From Armillaria gallica (taxonomy: Eukaryota; Basidiomycota; Agaricomycetes; Agaricales; Physalacriaceae): a stretch of DNA of 64,000 nucleotides. Of the stretch, positions 46,547-58,445 are shown one piece after another. Every line of letters starts with the position of its first letter. Within the stretch, counting starts at the first letter, position 1. The notes under the pieces are model-generated. The model was not told the origin of the DNA, searched no databases, and worked only from the letters and a program-made list of their open reading frames with translations. The stretch lies in NCBI GenBank assembly GCA_037576215.1, contig JBANDB010000003.1:1674001-1738000 (forward strand). The letters run 5' to 3'. The translations under genes were made by a program, and so were the position numbers.

Positions 46547-48363
46547 ATGATTACTCGATTCTCAATCGTCACCTTGATAATCTTCATCCTCTCCATCACA
46601 TTTGTGATATATCCAGTCTCGTTTACACTTCGTATACTCTATCTCGGTCGGAGAAAAATCCCTATAGATCTTGCCACCGCACCCATTCTTGCTATCGCAA
46701 TCCTGTGGGCTTCTCAATGTCTAGGTGCAACACAGGTGTGTTTGCCTTCTGCAGAATTTGTATTACAATGCTGACATTTCTCAGATTCGTGACGGAATTG
46801 TTGGAACTGGTCAGGAATCGACCTCTCTTGTTTTCCGAATTTTCCTTGATACAGTTTCCAGATGGCGTCAAACCATACAACATTCTCATCCTATTCTTCA
46901 CCCTTGCTTACATGGCCATTACACTCGACGTATCAGGACTTCTTCAAGCCGCTGCGTTTTGGGTCAGTAACAAAGGAGGGACGAGCGGCTGGAAGCTCTT
47001 CTTCTACTTCTACGTAATGCTCACGCTCACGAGCGCTATCGTCGGCAACGACCCCGTCATTCTTTCCGGCACCGTCTTCCTGGTATATTATACGACAGCC
47101 ACCGGATTGGAGCCTATGCCGTGGCTCATTTCCGAGTTTGCTGCAGCCAATACAGCGAGCATGGTCTTATTTGTCGGTAACCCCACCAATGTCGTCATAT
47201 GCGAGGGCTTCAACATCATCAATGCAGCCTTCACAGCGTATACTATACTGCCGTTTTTGGGTTGCAGTGTTTTCTGCTTTGCTGCCTTGGCGTTCCAGTT
47301 CAGGGACCCGAGGCACATTCCACGAAAATTGGCTAATATTGGCCATCTGAACGTTCGCGGGGTTTTGCGTGACCCCTTCGGGGCGCTCGTAGGGAGTTTG
47401 ATCCTGGGGTCATGCCTTATCGTTATCATTGTCGTCAGTTTCTTCAACATCGATGTATGGAAAATCAGCCTCCCCTTCGCGGGCGCCAAACTTATATTCG
47501 ACTTTGTATGGGACCATATCCGGCTTATCAGAAAGCGTAGGCTTTCCGGGGACAAGTCAGGTTCATCAAGTGAACAATCAGTGGAGGGCGCTGACGCTGA
47601 CCCGATGTTGTCGGAGCTTAGGCGCGCTATGTCGGCGTCTAGCGAACCTGGAAATGTCGAACGTAATGCCACATTCGCTTCCGGGGATCCCACTCTTGTA
47701 AACAGCACAAACTTGGATCGTAGCCGCAAGGATAATACCGTTCCATCTCCCGAATCATCTCTCGACACCGAAAATACCCAGGGCCCGAAGCTTGAGGAGC
47801 CCCAGTTGCAGCTATTCGCGAGCCAACGACTCCACCTCCACGCCACTCATAGAAGACTCGCGGCGCACTTCCCAACATTCTTCACAGCCCTACCGCGTTT
47901 ACCTTTTGGGCTCGTGCCTTTTGCCTTTTCCCAATTCATCCTTATTGAAGCCCTTCAACATCAAGGTTGGATAGAAGTCTTCGCAAATTGGCTTGTTCGC
48001 GCCTCTCATCGTTCCATCCACTCCTCCATCTGGCTCGTTGGTGTCCTGGGGGTTGTGTTATGCAATTGCGCAGGGACAAACATTGGGGCAACCATTCTTC
48101 TAACGAAGGTCGTTCGTGCGGCGGACTTCCCTCCAAACAGTACCCGTGCAGCAGGCATCGCCCTAGCAGTTGCCAGCAATATCGGTGCAGTTAGCTTCAC
48201 GTTTTCTGCCAGTCTTGCTGGTTTGTTGTGGACAACAATATTAGGCCAGAAGGATATTCACATCAAGCAGAGAGATTTTGCCTTTTGGAATTTACTTCCT
48301 ATTTTAGTCATGACTGCAGTGGGATTGGGAATTGTCTCTGCCGAGATGGCCGTATTGTATTAA
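46547..48363 (+). CDS. ArsB/NhaD/DASS-type (citrate transporter-like) membrane transporter
   Basis: An ion-transporter superfamily membrane protein, often annotated as arsenical pump or Na+/H+ antiporter-like. The start at 46547 gives MITRFSIVTLIIFILSITFV, a first membrane helix. Two short introns (46734 to about 46785 and 46811-46860) restore ATQIRDGIVGTDGVKPYNIL, the conserved segment, followed by FFTLAYMAITLDVSG. Further hallmarks are SAIVGNDPVILSGTVFLV, FAAANTASMVLFVGNPTNVV (the GNPTN hairpin), and the second hairpin CNCAGTNIGATILLTKVV. About ten to twelve hydrophobic helices are split by a long hydrophilic Ser-rich loop (about residues 320-430). The cargo may be arsenite, phosphate or a carboxylate; the sequence does not decide. 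The long unspliced frame from 46519 is a shadow that reads through both introns. Confidence 0.88.
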
Positions 48364-48739
48364 GTCTTGCTCGTGTTTGTACACGAGGGTTATTCATGTA
48401 GTGTTTGCTTTACTTATATGTAAGTTCATTACTGGTTAGTGTTCATTCATATCACTTAGCGTCTCATGATAGCTCCGGGAATCGGCAATATAGGAAAGTG
48501 ACTTTAATAGACTTCGCTTCCATGGGGCGTGCCGCGTCCGAATGGTGTGGCAAACGAACATAATATGTGGCGTTGATTCGTCGGATAGTCGGGCCGTGTT
48601 TTAAAACTACTAGGCAGTAAGTCCTCTACAAGTCCCAATTAAAGGTAAGGATGCTAAATAAACTTTTGCTTCGTTTACAGGAATGATTAGGTGTGCAATA
48701 AATTATCGTCATATAAGTGTTTCGTGGTCCTGAGTGCTG
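48364..48739. other. Intergenic 3' flanks
   Basis: Between two convergent genes, the transporter (plus) and the NmrA-like gene (minus). AT-rich in part; no gene is seen. Confidence 0.5.
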
Positions 48740-49832
48740 TCAAAATCCGGGTAAGGCACCTCTGACGTTCCTCCATATATGCCCTGGCCACCATGCCTTC
48801 GAAGCACCTACTATCAATTCAGCTTCTTCCGGTGACATCCTTGAATTGCGCGCTCCATGTCCGCATCGACCTAGCCCAAGATCTATCTGCTTCTGCATAT
48901 ATGTCGCATACGGATCGTCGACCGAATCAACTTGTATTGCTTCTTTTCCATACATCGCAGCGATTTCATGAAGCGTTGCTGATTGTCCCTCCAAGCGAAA
49001 GACCTGATTCGCCAGTTGTGAGATGGAATACGACGTTAGCACATGCCCGATGAAACCTGTAAGAAACTGCGTCGGCACTTCACGGAATGAAAGGAGGGAG
49101 GCTCACGCACCTGCAATGTCAATTATTGACGTGAACGACGCCTGGACGTTTCCTGAGCCGATAATTGAAACTTTTCCAGGCGCGGAAGAAGATGCGACAA
49201 GCCAGGGGATACCCTCAGCACATATTCCAATCTGCGGTTGTTTCATCGACATCAGCGGATGTCGATAACATTAACGCCATAAAGACAAGTACTGACCAAT
49301 ACGCGTGTTGTTGGAAGGCCGATTCTAGTCATATGTTCTGCACAGTGAATTGAAAGCTCTCTTCAGCCACGGTCACAGCGGCGTGGGGAGAGAACTCACG
49401 AGCATAGCCTTCTCGGGCCACAGACGTGCTTTGAGTGTACCCTGGCAGCGGAAAGCCAAAGTCGTTTGGAATAAAAAGCTTCACGCCGGCCTGCTTTGCA
49501 GCATCCCCGATGCCGGGTTGGAGGTCAAGAGCGCCACCATGAAGACAGCTGACGACTATTTCCACGCCGTAGGTGGTGAATGCTGAAATTAGACTGCGTT
49601 TGTCCCTGTAGTCCAAGCGAACGATGATAGAGCCTCTGGGAATCTCCTCCTGAGATGAAGAGGAGTCTTTTCGTGAAGATGCGAATACAACGACATACGC
49701 TCCGCGTACAAGAAGTTGCTACATTTTCGGTGCGTTGTCAATAATGCAATGCAGCATCTATGATGAAGCAGAACAACACACCTCAGTGATGCGCCTTGAG
49801 AGATTGCCGGTGCCTATAACTGCAGCTGGCAT
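48740..49832 (-). CDS. NmrA-like / isoflavone-reductase-like NAD(P)-binding protein
   Basis: A short-chain reductase relative of the NmrA-like class. The start at 49832 gives MPAAVIGTGNLSRRITE, the dinucleotide-binding turn. After an intron follow LLVRGAYVVVFASSRKDSS, RGSIIVRLDYRDKRSLISAF, VEIVVSCLHGGAL, and AKQAGVKLFIPNDFGFPLPG. Introns then join in phase to QHMTRIGLPTTRVL, ICAEGIPWLVASSS, GKVSIIGSGNVQASFTSIID and IAGFIGHVLTSYSISQLANQ. It ends GHIWRNVRGALPGF. The usual catalytic Lys of isoflavone reductases is not obvious, so the protein may be a redox sensor or a reductase of unknown substrate. It is cytosolic (no signal peptide). The whole gene can be read without stops. Confidence 0.85.
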
Positions 49833-50880
49833 AATAAAGGGCATTGTAGACGAATTCGATGACGGTTCTGAAAGATTTTCTGCCGGTCCATTTTATGGTA
49901 ACTCACTAAATATGATCTCATTTTAACAGATCGCTATAGTAGCCGGCGTGAAATCAAATTCTAATTAAAGATCTACTCGGCGTTGTACGTATGCGAGGAG
50001 CTACCTATAAATTTGAAAAAACCTATGGCCCGTGAGTCCAGCTTCAATGAATTGATTGCGAAAATATTCCACGAGACAAAAACGGTCATCATGACTGTTG
50101 AGCATGCATGAATCATAAATTTGTTATCAGCGGCCTTGTCAAGGATATCAGGGAAATGTCCGCTTCCTCCGTTGGACACATGAGTGCACTTTTGACGGGA
50201 AAACTTAAATCAGACACCGGTAGATTGCAACGGGAACCGCGTGAATCTGTAAATACACTTGTCAATGTGTTTGCAACCATGAAAAAATGTCGTGTAACAG
50301 GCCCAGTTCACATCGATTCTCCTCAACGTAAAGTAGAAATAGGGGAATTTGAGCTTATTAACCGCAAATTCACCGGTAAAGACCGGAACGGGATACTAAA
50401 ATTCCCCCGAAACACCGGAAGGGGCTGAAAGGGGTCCTAATAGCTACGCAACGCTCTTTTTTTGTTTCCCGTCAACTCCGTCAGTCAGCGCAGCTGATGC
50501 AATAGTTGCGGCCTTACCAAGGTCCTTGGCACACGCACAAAGCATGACGCTGGAGATTACCGCTTAAACACTTCGCGATGCCACGGCCGGCACCTTGTAT
50601 CAGAAAAGGAAATCACAGCAAGCTATTTTGGTTTTTATGAATCCTGACGGCAAGCATATTGACAGGCAATAGTCGGTTCTTTCTTTCGCAGACTTCTTGA
50701 ACGCCCTGCTTCTCATGCAGGCAAAGCAACGTTTTCCCCCCATCACTCGATCCCCGTTACTGATCAACCGGTGTCTTCAGGACCAGCGGCTACCGGGATC
50801 TCAGTAAATCCGGTATTCAGTTGTCCTTACAAAGTCACCGGATGCTTTATATCCTGGTGCTGGGTTTGTCCTTCGCTAGT
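49833..50880. other. Intergenic, no clear gene
   Basis: A plus-strand frame of 106 codons (50108-50428) shows no family resemblance. Polypurine-rich and T-rich tracts occur at 50400-50470. I see no supported gene. Confidence 0.45.
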
Positions 50881-51362
50881 CTATTTTGGAGGCTGTTTAT
50901 CACAGAACAAATGAATGGATGTCATGTCATCAGACAGGGCCGCTGGATCCTCGGGCGCCCCGGTTTGTACCAGGTCATGGAGCTGAAGAGCAAGAGATTC
51001 GAATCGTTGGGCGACGGTGATCATCTTAAACAGAAGCTTGCCGACATCCGTCCTAGAGATGCCCTCAGAAATACTGCCGATTTTTTCACTGACGACGCGG
51101 AGCTGAGCCTCCAGAGATGGCCGCCCAAAGATAACCATACGGGTCAATTCCAGGCGTGTAGACACCATGACGGTTACGAACACTAGGTCCTGATATCGAG
51201 ATATGTCAGACCCCTGCATCTCAATCTCTCTCCGCGTGCTCACGTACATTTACCACGTTATATTGATGCAGCCCTCACCTGGTCCAGAACGCTACTCAAT
51301 GGGGCCTCGTTGTTTTCGGTGGTTATCTCTTTCGACAACAAAGGGTCTAATCTGTTACCCAT
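50881..51362 (-). CDS. Small two-exon hypothetical protein
   Basis: I do not recognise it. From ATG 51362, MGNRLDPLLSKEITTENN continues to LSSVLDQ. A 65-nt intron (gtgagg to gatgcag) joins in phase to GSDISRYQDLVFVTVMVST, FGRPSLEAQLRVVSEKIGSI, and a helix-rich end with TDVGKLLFKMITVAQRFES and LALQLHDLVQTGAPEDP. It stops at 50881 after about 140 residues. The composition is that of a soluble, mostly helical protein. Good splice sites and balanced codons favour a real gene, or a recent fragment of a larger one. No function can be given. Confidence 0.4.
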
Positions 51363-54300
51363 CGAGGGAAACGAGGCGCAGTTGACGTAAGGAGTATTCT
51401 GCCACCCGCATCCCACAACACAAGCGTCATTTCAAGTCTTCGAAATACCTCTGACGGCCTCATCGGGTCAGCCCGAACGTCGTTCGGTGCGCAACAACTG
51501 ATCCGCCGTTCCCTTGTTTAGCAATAGTAATAGCCGCGGCATTATATGACGGCAGGCAGCCGTGGAACGTCGGGATCCCCCAGTGATGATAAGGCTTTGG
51601 GTTACCCTGATTCTGTGAATATTTTACAGAGTATCGCGGGTATCAAGATCATGCCTCCCTGACAATGCGCTCACCTACTATTCCCATTGAAAACATGGCT
51701 GTAAGATTTTTACGGGTCATATTTGGAGTCTCGACGCATGCGAGTAAGAATTAAAAATTTCCTTAACTGTTCCGGCTCCGATGGGTTAACCACTGCACAT
51801 ATAATTGAATTTGCTAGTTTGGATAATTGAGACCATGGACTATGCCGCACGGCGGCAAGCACTGTGTCGTGCGTGTGAGTTATGTCCCTGTCCCATGGCT
51901 AGTCGTAAGAGGTCTGAGGCAATGAATTTGATGGTAGAATGATCCGTCGAAAAATTCGTCGTCAAGACCTACACGCAGGGATCTCAAATCTCCAGGGCGC
52001 CCTAATGTTATGCGTCGGCGTACGGAGAGTGGAGAAAGTGACTCGAGTTCTCCATAGTCATTACGACGGGTCGAGACGAAGGCGAAGGGGAGCTCGGATA
52101 ATCATCTCCTATCGTATGTTAGCGTAGCAACATATCTATTGTCCTGAGGGTCGCTCAAGAAAACTTCATCGCCATGTTTTGTCGCGTTGAAACGCCGGTC
52201 TGCTTTGACGCCATGCCGTTATGTGGCAATCAAGATGGCTTGAGTCGTAACTTGCTGCAAAATGCTCGAAGCGTACCACCTGGATGCAAGCAGACACGAA
52301 GGACGAAGAAGAATATTCCGCCGAGAGTACGCGGGAGGGATGACGGGCAGATACGTCTCAAAGACTCCAGAGACAGGGGATGGCAGCTGACCGAACAAGA
52401 CGCAACAACTTATTCATCAAGTAGCTTTTTTCTTTCATATATCACACATGGTGCCTTTGTTCATTGTCTTCTTCATTTCCGGACTGGGAAAACTGCTCTG
52501 GGCGTGGAATCCCTAGCTGATAGATTCTAGGCCTGGAAACCCTTCGTTGCGCATGTACTCACATATAGAGTAACGCCCAAAGCGCATCAAACATGCATGG
52601 TAGAGCTGGATGGAAAGGAGACTCTCGCCGGTCATCAGATGGTCTCGTAATATTATAAGTTGGCAGTACTATTACAAAGATGAGATTCTTTCAGGTGAAA
52701 TACAACTATGTGAGGTAGGGTCAGGAAAAAGTACATCAAGGTCAGATGACAACAAACAGAGAGGGGATGCATGCCGCGTTTCTTCGCAGAGGCAATCTCC
52801 GGCCTATAGAGTCGTGCCAGGGGAAGGCATGCCAACAGCAGCACATAGACTCAAGAGGCCGCGAGAATGTCCCTGGAGACAATCTAGATGATGGAACCAT
52901 CGCTCTACAATGATGATTTCGGGTCGTTCCAGACGGTTTTCCATACCTGCGAGACAGAACGAACTTCAAGGCGCCTTCTTTGGCTGGAATCCCGGGGACA
53001 TCCGTGAGTTATCCTAGACCAGGAGCTGTAGACAAGTAGTGAATCAATTAGCGTCGGTTAGTGCCACGTATGCCCCTGACACCCTGGTTCTCTCCGTCTC
53101 CGTCTTCTCCTTCGGGCCCGGGCCTCAAGTACGCGCAAGGAGTGCTTCTGTGAGTAGACCGGTTCCGAAAGGCTGTAACAGCCATATGTGTTATGGTCCC
53201 GTAGAGGCATTCTTTGATCAATAGGGACGTAAAGTTCGAGTTCGTGCGGTGGTATGATGGCGTTGGATAATCAACGGGTAGGTCAAGAAGAAAAAGAATC
53301 CACATGAAAGGATGCGGCTAGAAAGGTTACGGGCTTAGGGCGTAACTTCGTATCCGAACTCGACCAGCTGAGGCGTTGTATTGAATAGTACTGCAATTGC
53401 TGAAGTCCGAAAACGACGCAGCCGAGCAGAGCAGAGGTTGGTGTCCACTTAAGCCCTTAGAGCAGGTCGGGAGCACAGTCAGAGCGTAGAGAATCAGAGC
53501 GGGAACCCGTGGCTTCCCACAGTATGAAAATAAACGACTCGCGGCGTTTTCCTTGGGTCTGCCAGATGAAACACGAAGAAAACTGTCGGTATAGTAACCC
53601 TTTTCAGCAAAAGGGCCCGAAAGTTGGCCGTCTTGCGCAGATTTAAGGAAAATCTTCGCCAGTAGCCGCAGCAATGGTCCGCCTTGCTTGCAATGCGGAT
53701 TTCAACTTCACCTTGCGGTGCGAACTGGAAACCGGTGTAGTCGAACTTGTTGGCACTGCCACATCGGAGAATCGGACCGATCAGAGTCGGACTCCGGGAC
53801 ATTGGCAATTCCCACCAATGACTACGACCACGACCACCACGACCAGGTAAGTAATGTGTCTAACTTGGGAGAGGTAAACAGGCTCAAGTAAAATCTTCTC
53901 TCGAGGTAAGGGACAAATTTTACCAGTACTGCTGTAGAATTCCACTGAGGACAGTGCTTCATCATCTTAAGGTCGCACCGTTTTTTCCTATGATCTTGAT
54001 TCTTAACTCCCGCGGTTATCCGTCACCGGTAACTTTCGTTAAGATGTTCACAGGGACTTGTGCTTTCAAAGAATACTTCGCATAAATCATACCCCGACTC
54101 GGGCAGGTGAGCTACAATCTTCCCTCATAGTGACCTGCGCCTAGACTCCACGTCAGCGGGTTTCCTCGTCAAGGTTCCTTTCTACTGGGGTCTTACTATC
54201 TTCTTGGATATAGTACGGAGCACTTCATTTATATCATCTTGACCGCTTCTGGTCCTACTACTTCCTTTTAGTGTGCTGACCGGCGCTACAGTAAAGTGTC

Positions 54301-55483
54301 GTACTATCCTGCTGCCCTTTCACTAATTCCGTTCATCAAAGCATCACTTCGAATACTCATGTCACCTTTCCCCGGTATGCTATAAACTCTCGCACCGAGA
54401 ACAAACGTGGTCTAGACATCTACGGCCATCATACTGCCAGTATCAGTCTGCCGGATATCTATTTGACCTACTGTGTAGCAGCTGGCAATACCACTTCGGA
54501 TCTTCACGATAAATTCCTTCGTAAGACCGCTTACATCTTCTTCATACTGATATCTCCTCATGGGAAACATGGACGACGAGCGCTTTGGTGTGATGCAACA
54601 AGTAAGCCTTATTGTTTCTCAAAGCGCATCTCAGACGCCGAGGCCGAAGTGAGTTCACCGGTTCTCCTTATTAATTTTCTATTGCTTGCTAAAGCTACGT
54701 CCATTAGGCTCCTGAATCATCAGCTTTCCAATCACCAGGCCCTTCTAGACATCACAGTGACGACAACTTCGAAACGCGTTGCCGATTTGGTTCTCCCCTT
54801 TCATGTCTGCGTCTTCTGCGCGCTTTTTGAGGCTTGTAGTCGAAATTACTGGCATGATCGCGTCTACTAGCATATTTTTAATGGCCTTTTCAAATCTCGA
54901 AAGAGTCGTACAGACTGAAGGACTCGGTGGCTAAATATTTATTCCCATCACCAAGTGACGCTGACTTGACTCACCAGGTGCAACATTATAAACCAGATTT
55001 TGATGGATGCGACTGATTCTTAATTTCTTGAGGATATCTGTATGTGCCACTGCAGCCGAAGGCGCTTTTTCAGATGTCAGGCCGTTCAAGACATCCGGTC
55101 AGAGCTCGCAATGGAGGAAAGTGTAAGTCTGTGAATCCAAAAGATGACTTCATTGCCGGCGTCCGAACAGATTCTTCAAGCGTAAGAGGCTTCGCACTAG
55201 CACTTCAAGCTGTTCTATTTGTAAGCAATGCTAGTTGTTACGATAATGTGCACTCGGACACCGTGGCGACCAGTCGGTCGACGTGCAGAGGCTGCAAACT
55301 GTAAACGGTTCGTTGTACAGGCGTTATCACATGCTACCAGAGTATCGTGTGTTTCGTCATGCCGCCCGATTGCAGTGGACCGGCTATCCGGGACGCATAG
55401 CCGGTTGATTATATATACCGGGTGTGGACCGGACACGCGATTCGTCTCATTCCCACCACCTTCGTATCCACTTTGTCATTAAA
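51363..55483. other. Gene-poor stretch of 4.1 kb
   Basis: No family could be recognised on either strand. One possible plus-strand exon (53674-53848) reads MVRLACNADFNFTLRCELE and ends in a run of eight threonines before a GTAAGT donor, but no downstream exon stays open. Frames at 52174-52530 and 54463-54870 are probably chance. The region near 53900-54900 has fragmented coding-like pieces with many stops and may be old decayed DNA. Confidence 0.45.
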
Positions 55484-56846
55484 ATGCCCTATGATTTAGC
55501 ACAGGCTGTAGGGTTCTCACTACCCGAACGAGAGGTGCGGTGTCTACAAGGCATATGCAAATTTTCTCAATGTCAATTGTATTAGGTCGCATGGAACAAA
55601 CGGGACCTGCTCACGTATGCAGTGGGTGTAGGGGCGAAGAAAGATGATTTCGCTTACATATACGGTGCGATGCGTGTTTATTTACAGCGACTTCATGTAC
55701 TGATGTCAGTTCTCAGAGCTGGGTACGCGCACCTAGTTCGCAATGATAATCACATACTCACAGAATTGATATCAGATCCGAAGTTCTCTGCCCTGCCAAC
55801 GTATCCTGTTGTCTTGGCTTTCAAAGGCGCGGAACAAGATGTCAATTTGTTTGCTTCAAGAGCGAAAGGCATTGTCCAGGTCCCGGGTATACCACCAATG
55901 GATCCAAATAAGATGGTCAGTTGGCCTCGGTATTTCCTGCAAGTAAATCTGAGAAAATTTCAAGTTACATGGAAGCCAGTGCGTAGAAGTTTTAAAAAAG
56001 CTTCCATTGGTGAGTGGGCCGGGCTGGAGATGGACGTCAAGATACACCGGCGTTTCAGAAAACAGTGGGTTTTCATATCATGAATGATCAATTACGGATA
56101 CTCAAAGTTTATAGAGACCGGGATCGTTATAACTATGGAAAACATGCTCATTGATCCAAATGGTGTACCATACGCGAGACTCTACGTTTGTCCTTCCCAC
56201 GTTTCACGAAACGAGCAGGCTTTCTCATTTAACATGAACAACAGAGTTCCACGTTCAATCTCGGAGCCAAAGCAAACGGGACAAGCTTTACTAAAGTCAT
56301 CGCCAACGCGCCCGCAGCCAAGGCCGCCCCCAAAAACCGCGCACCTGATTGGATAATCAAAGATCAGACGTCACCGGAGCAGGCAATCTTGTTTCGGCTC
56401 AGTGGGGACTACAACCCTCTACATATCGGTGAGATGCGTTCAATGATACCTTGTTCTCTTGTGCTCACATATGTTGGCGTAGATCCCTCAATCGGACACG
56501 CGGCAGGTTTTGGAGGAGTGATTCTGCATGGACTGTCGACATATGGATTCATTGCACGAGGGCTCATCAAGGCAATAGCCAACAACGACCCTGATGCGTT
56601 GACGCTGTTTGGAGTGAGGTTCACGTCGCCAGTGAAGCCTGGTGACGCGTTGGAGACTCATGCTTGGGAGGTTGGACCTGGGCCTAACGGGACGACGGAG
56701 ATTTCCTTTATCACAAAGAATGTCACCACTGGAAAGGTAGTGACCACTGCACTCTTACTTTCATTTGGTGCTGACATATGGTTTGGCAGCTTTCTCTTGG
56801 CTCTGGTATTGTGTACATCAAGAAATCGGAAAAGGGCAAGTTGTAG
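55484..56846 (+). CDS. MaoC-type (R)-specific enoyl-CoA hydratase 2, peroxisomal type
   Basis: Hydrates trans-2-enoyl-CoA to (R)-3-hydroxyacyl-CoA, a step of fungal peroxisomal beta-oxidation. The start at 55484 gives MPYDLAQAVGFSLPEREVAW and then YAVGVGAKKDDFAYIY. The N-terminal half-hotdog continues with DPKFSALPTYPVVLAFKG, HGSQCVEVLKKLPLVSG, TGIVITMENMLIDPNG. The C-terminal hotdog contains the hydratase-2 motif RLSGDYNPLHIDPSIG with catalytic Asp and His, then FGGVILHGLSTYGF and LFGVRFTSPVKPGDAL. The final exon gives SGIVYIKKSEKGKL. About seven introns splice in phase. Unlike Fox2 it has no dehydrogenase domains; it is a stand-alone hydratase. The end GKL is only a weak type-1 peroxisomal signal. 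It is convergent with the carnitine-pathway-like gene. Confidence 0.9.
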
Positions 56847-57104
56847 GATAGGAACGGAAAAATTGTATCACATCCTACGGATTCTCACACTTGTACATTA
56901 TTGTCTCTTTAACTTGAGCATATCAAATACTTCCCAAATAATACCCGTAGACGTTTCTTATATTCACCATCAAGCACAGGATCCAGTACTATCGCAATGT
57001 TCAAATTTTGTTATAACGGCTTCGGGTGTTACTTCTGACTTCTCTTCACACTGACGTACTGTACATTCCCTTTCCCTGCTAGCGTGATACTGCTCAGAAT
57101 GATT

Positions 57105-58445
57105 TCACTGTGTGATCGTGTTTTTTTGGCTTCGCAGTACTCTCCCCCGGTCCCACATTGCGTCGGCTTCAATGTAGCAGCCCTTCAACCATCGGTTGGT
57201 TTCCCCCTCCTTCGTCGTGAACCCAGGTTTATCCTGAAATGCAGTCCTGGCATGAAGTACCCTACGGTTATCAAAGAGTACGGCGTCTCCTTCTTGAAGG
57301 GTGTATGTATAAGTATTTTTGGTGTCGTTCAGCAAGCGTGTGAACTCTCTCAGGGCGGAAAAAAACACCGGCGGGGTGGACAGCAGGAGAGGTGCTTGGA
57401 ACGGAGGAGAGTAGTTAAGCTGTATAATGGTCTTGCCGTTTTTGGACAACTCGATGGTAGGGTGCTCAAAGCGAAGGTGATGTCCGTCATTGATATAATG
57501 GAATGGGACAAGTGTCGAAGTGAGCACGTCGAAATGAAATGGGTTTTGTTCTTTCAGTTTCTCTGCCGCAAAGAGCGCATCGACGAAATAGGATGCACCT
57601 CCCTCAACCTGATTTCGTAGGCAGTGGAGAATCTGGTATTGAGGTGGATTTTGGAAGTATCTATTGAAGGATTTAGTTGAAACCTAATGTAGATGGAGGA
57701 CACGCACAGGAGATCCATATGGAGGCCGAGATCAAGATTTGTATACGCGATGTTACGACTATTCACGGTATTGACAACGTCCCACAATGGACCATAGAAC
57801 GTCTCTCGTATCTCACTGAACCTTTCTGCCAAATTGCGTAGTTCGCATGTCGCATTGCTTGTTTCTCCGTTCGGAATTCCACGCTAGATAGAACACGGTT
57901 GTTATTATATCTGGAGCAAACTCGGAACAATTGTTACTTACAACGAATATAAGCCCGTAACGGCAGATGTGATCAATTGCAGCCAACAAGCCTGACGGCG
58001 TTTTGATGGATTCGTAAGATATGTAGAGATCGGGGGTCTGAGCGATGGATGCGTTGTTCCACGCCTGTTTGAACACATCTCCATGGAATCGAGAGAGATT
58101 CTGGGGGGATGCATGTCGACTGAGGAATTCCCATGTATATTTCGATTCATGGTTATCGGACCAACGGATCCGAAGCCCATCGGCGAGAGACTCAACGTGA
58201 TCGGGTCGTATGTCGAGAGGAATGTCAGAACTTCGGTGAAGCTTTTGCTGATTAGACGGGTGTACGCATGCGGGTGATTGGCATGAATCACGGAGCCAGA
58301 GATAGGAAAAGGCTGTGCCTAGTGAGGGGATGTGGAGATCGGCTTTATTTATAAGGACTTGGGCAGATGACTGAAATCGGACATGAAGCATCCGCGGGAG
58401 AAGCTGGCGATGGAGAGACCCAAAAGTAGGACGTGCATACAACAT
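57105..58445 (-). CDS. Gamma-butyrobetaine dioxygenase-like (TauD/GBBH) enzyme
   Basis: An Fe(II)/2-oxoglutarate dioxygenase of the carnitine-biosynthesis type. The start at 58445 gives an Arg-rich leader (MLYARPTFGSLHRQLLPRML) that suggests mitochondrial import. The GBBH N-terminal domain is visible as YLWLRDSCQSPACVHPSNQQ (Cys and His positions for zinc) and DGLRIRWSDNHESKYTW. The catalytic domain has the HxD pair in LGLHMDLLYFQNPP, FHYINDGHHLRFEHPTIEL, and the distal His/Arg in LFDNRRVLHARTAF. Introns at about 57845-57935 and 57645-57720 join in phase. It ends RSQKNTITQ. Gamma-butyrobetaine hydroxylase and trimethyllysine dioxygenase share this layout, and sequence alone here does not fully separate them. 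It is convergent with the hydratase, 258 bp apart. Confidence 0.85.

Noticed and set aside
46519..48363. One uninterrupted 614-codon frame as the transporter protein
   Set aside because: Its first 100 residues read through two introns. Splicing from ATG 46547 restores the conserved IRDGIVGTDGVKPYN segment.
53300..54900. Possible decayed retrotransposon
   Set aside because: Fragmented frames with stops were seen, but no reverse transcriptase, integrase, protease or long terminal repeat could be identified.
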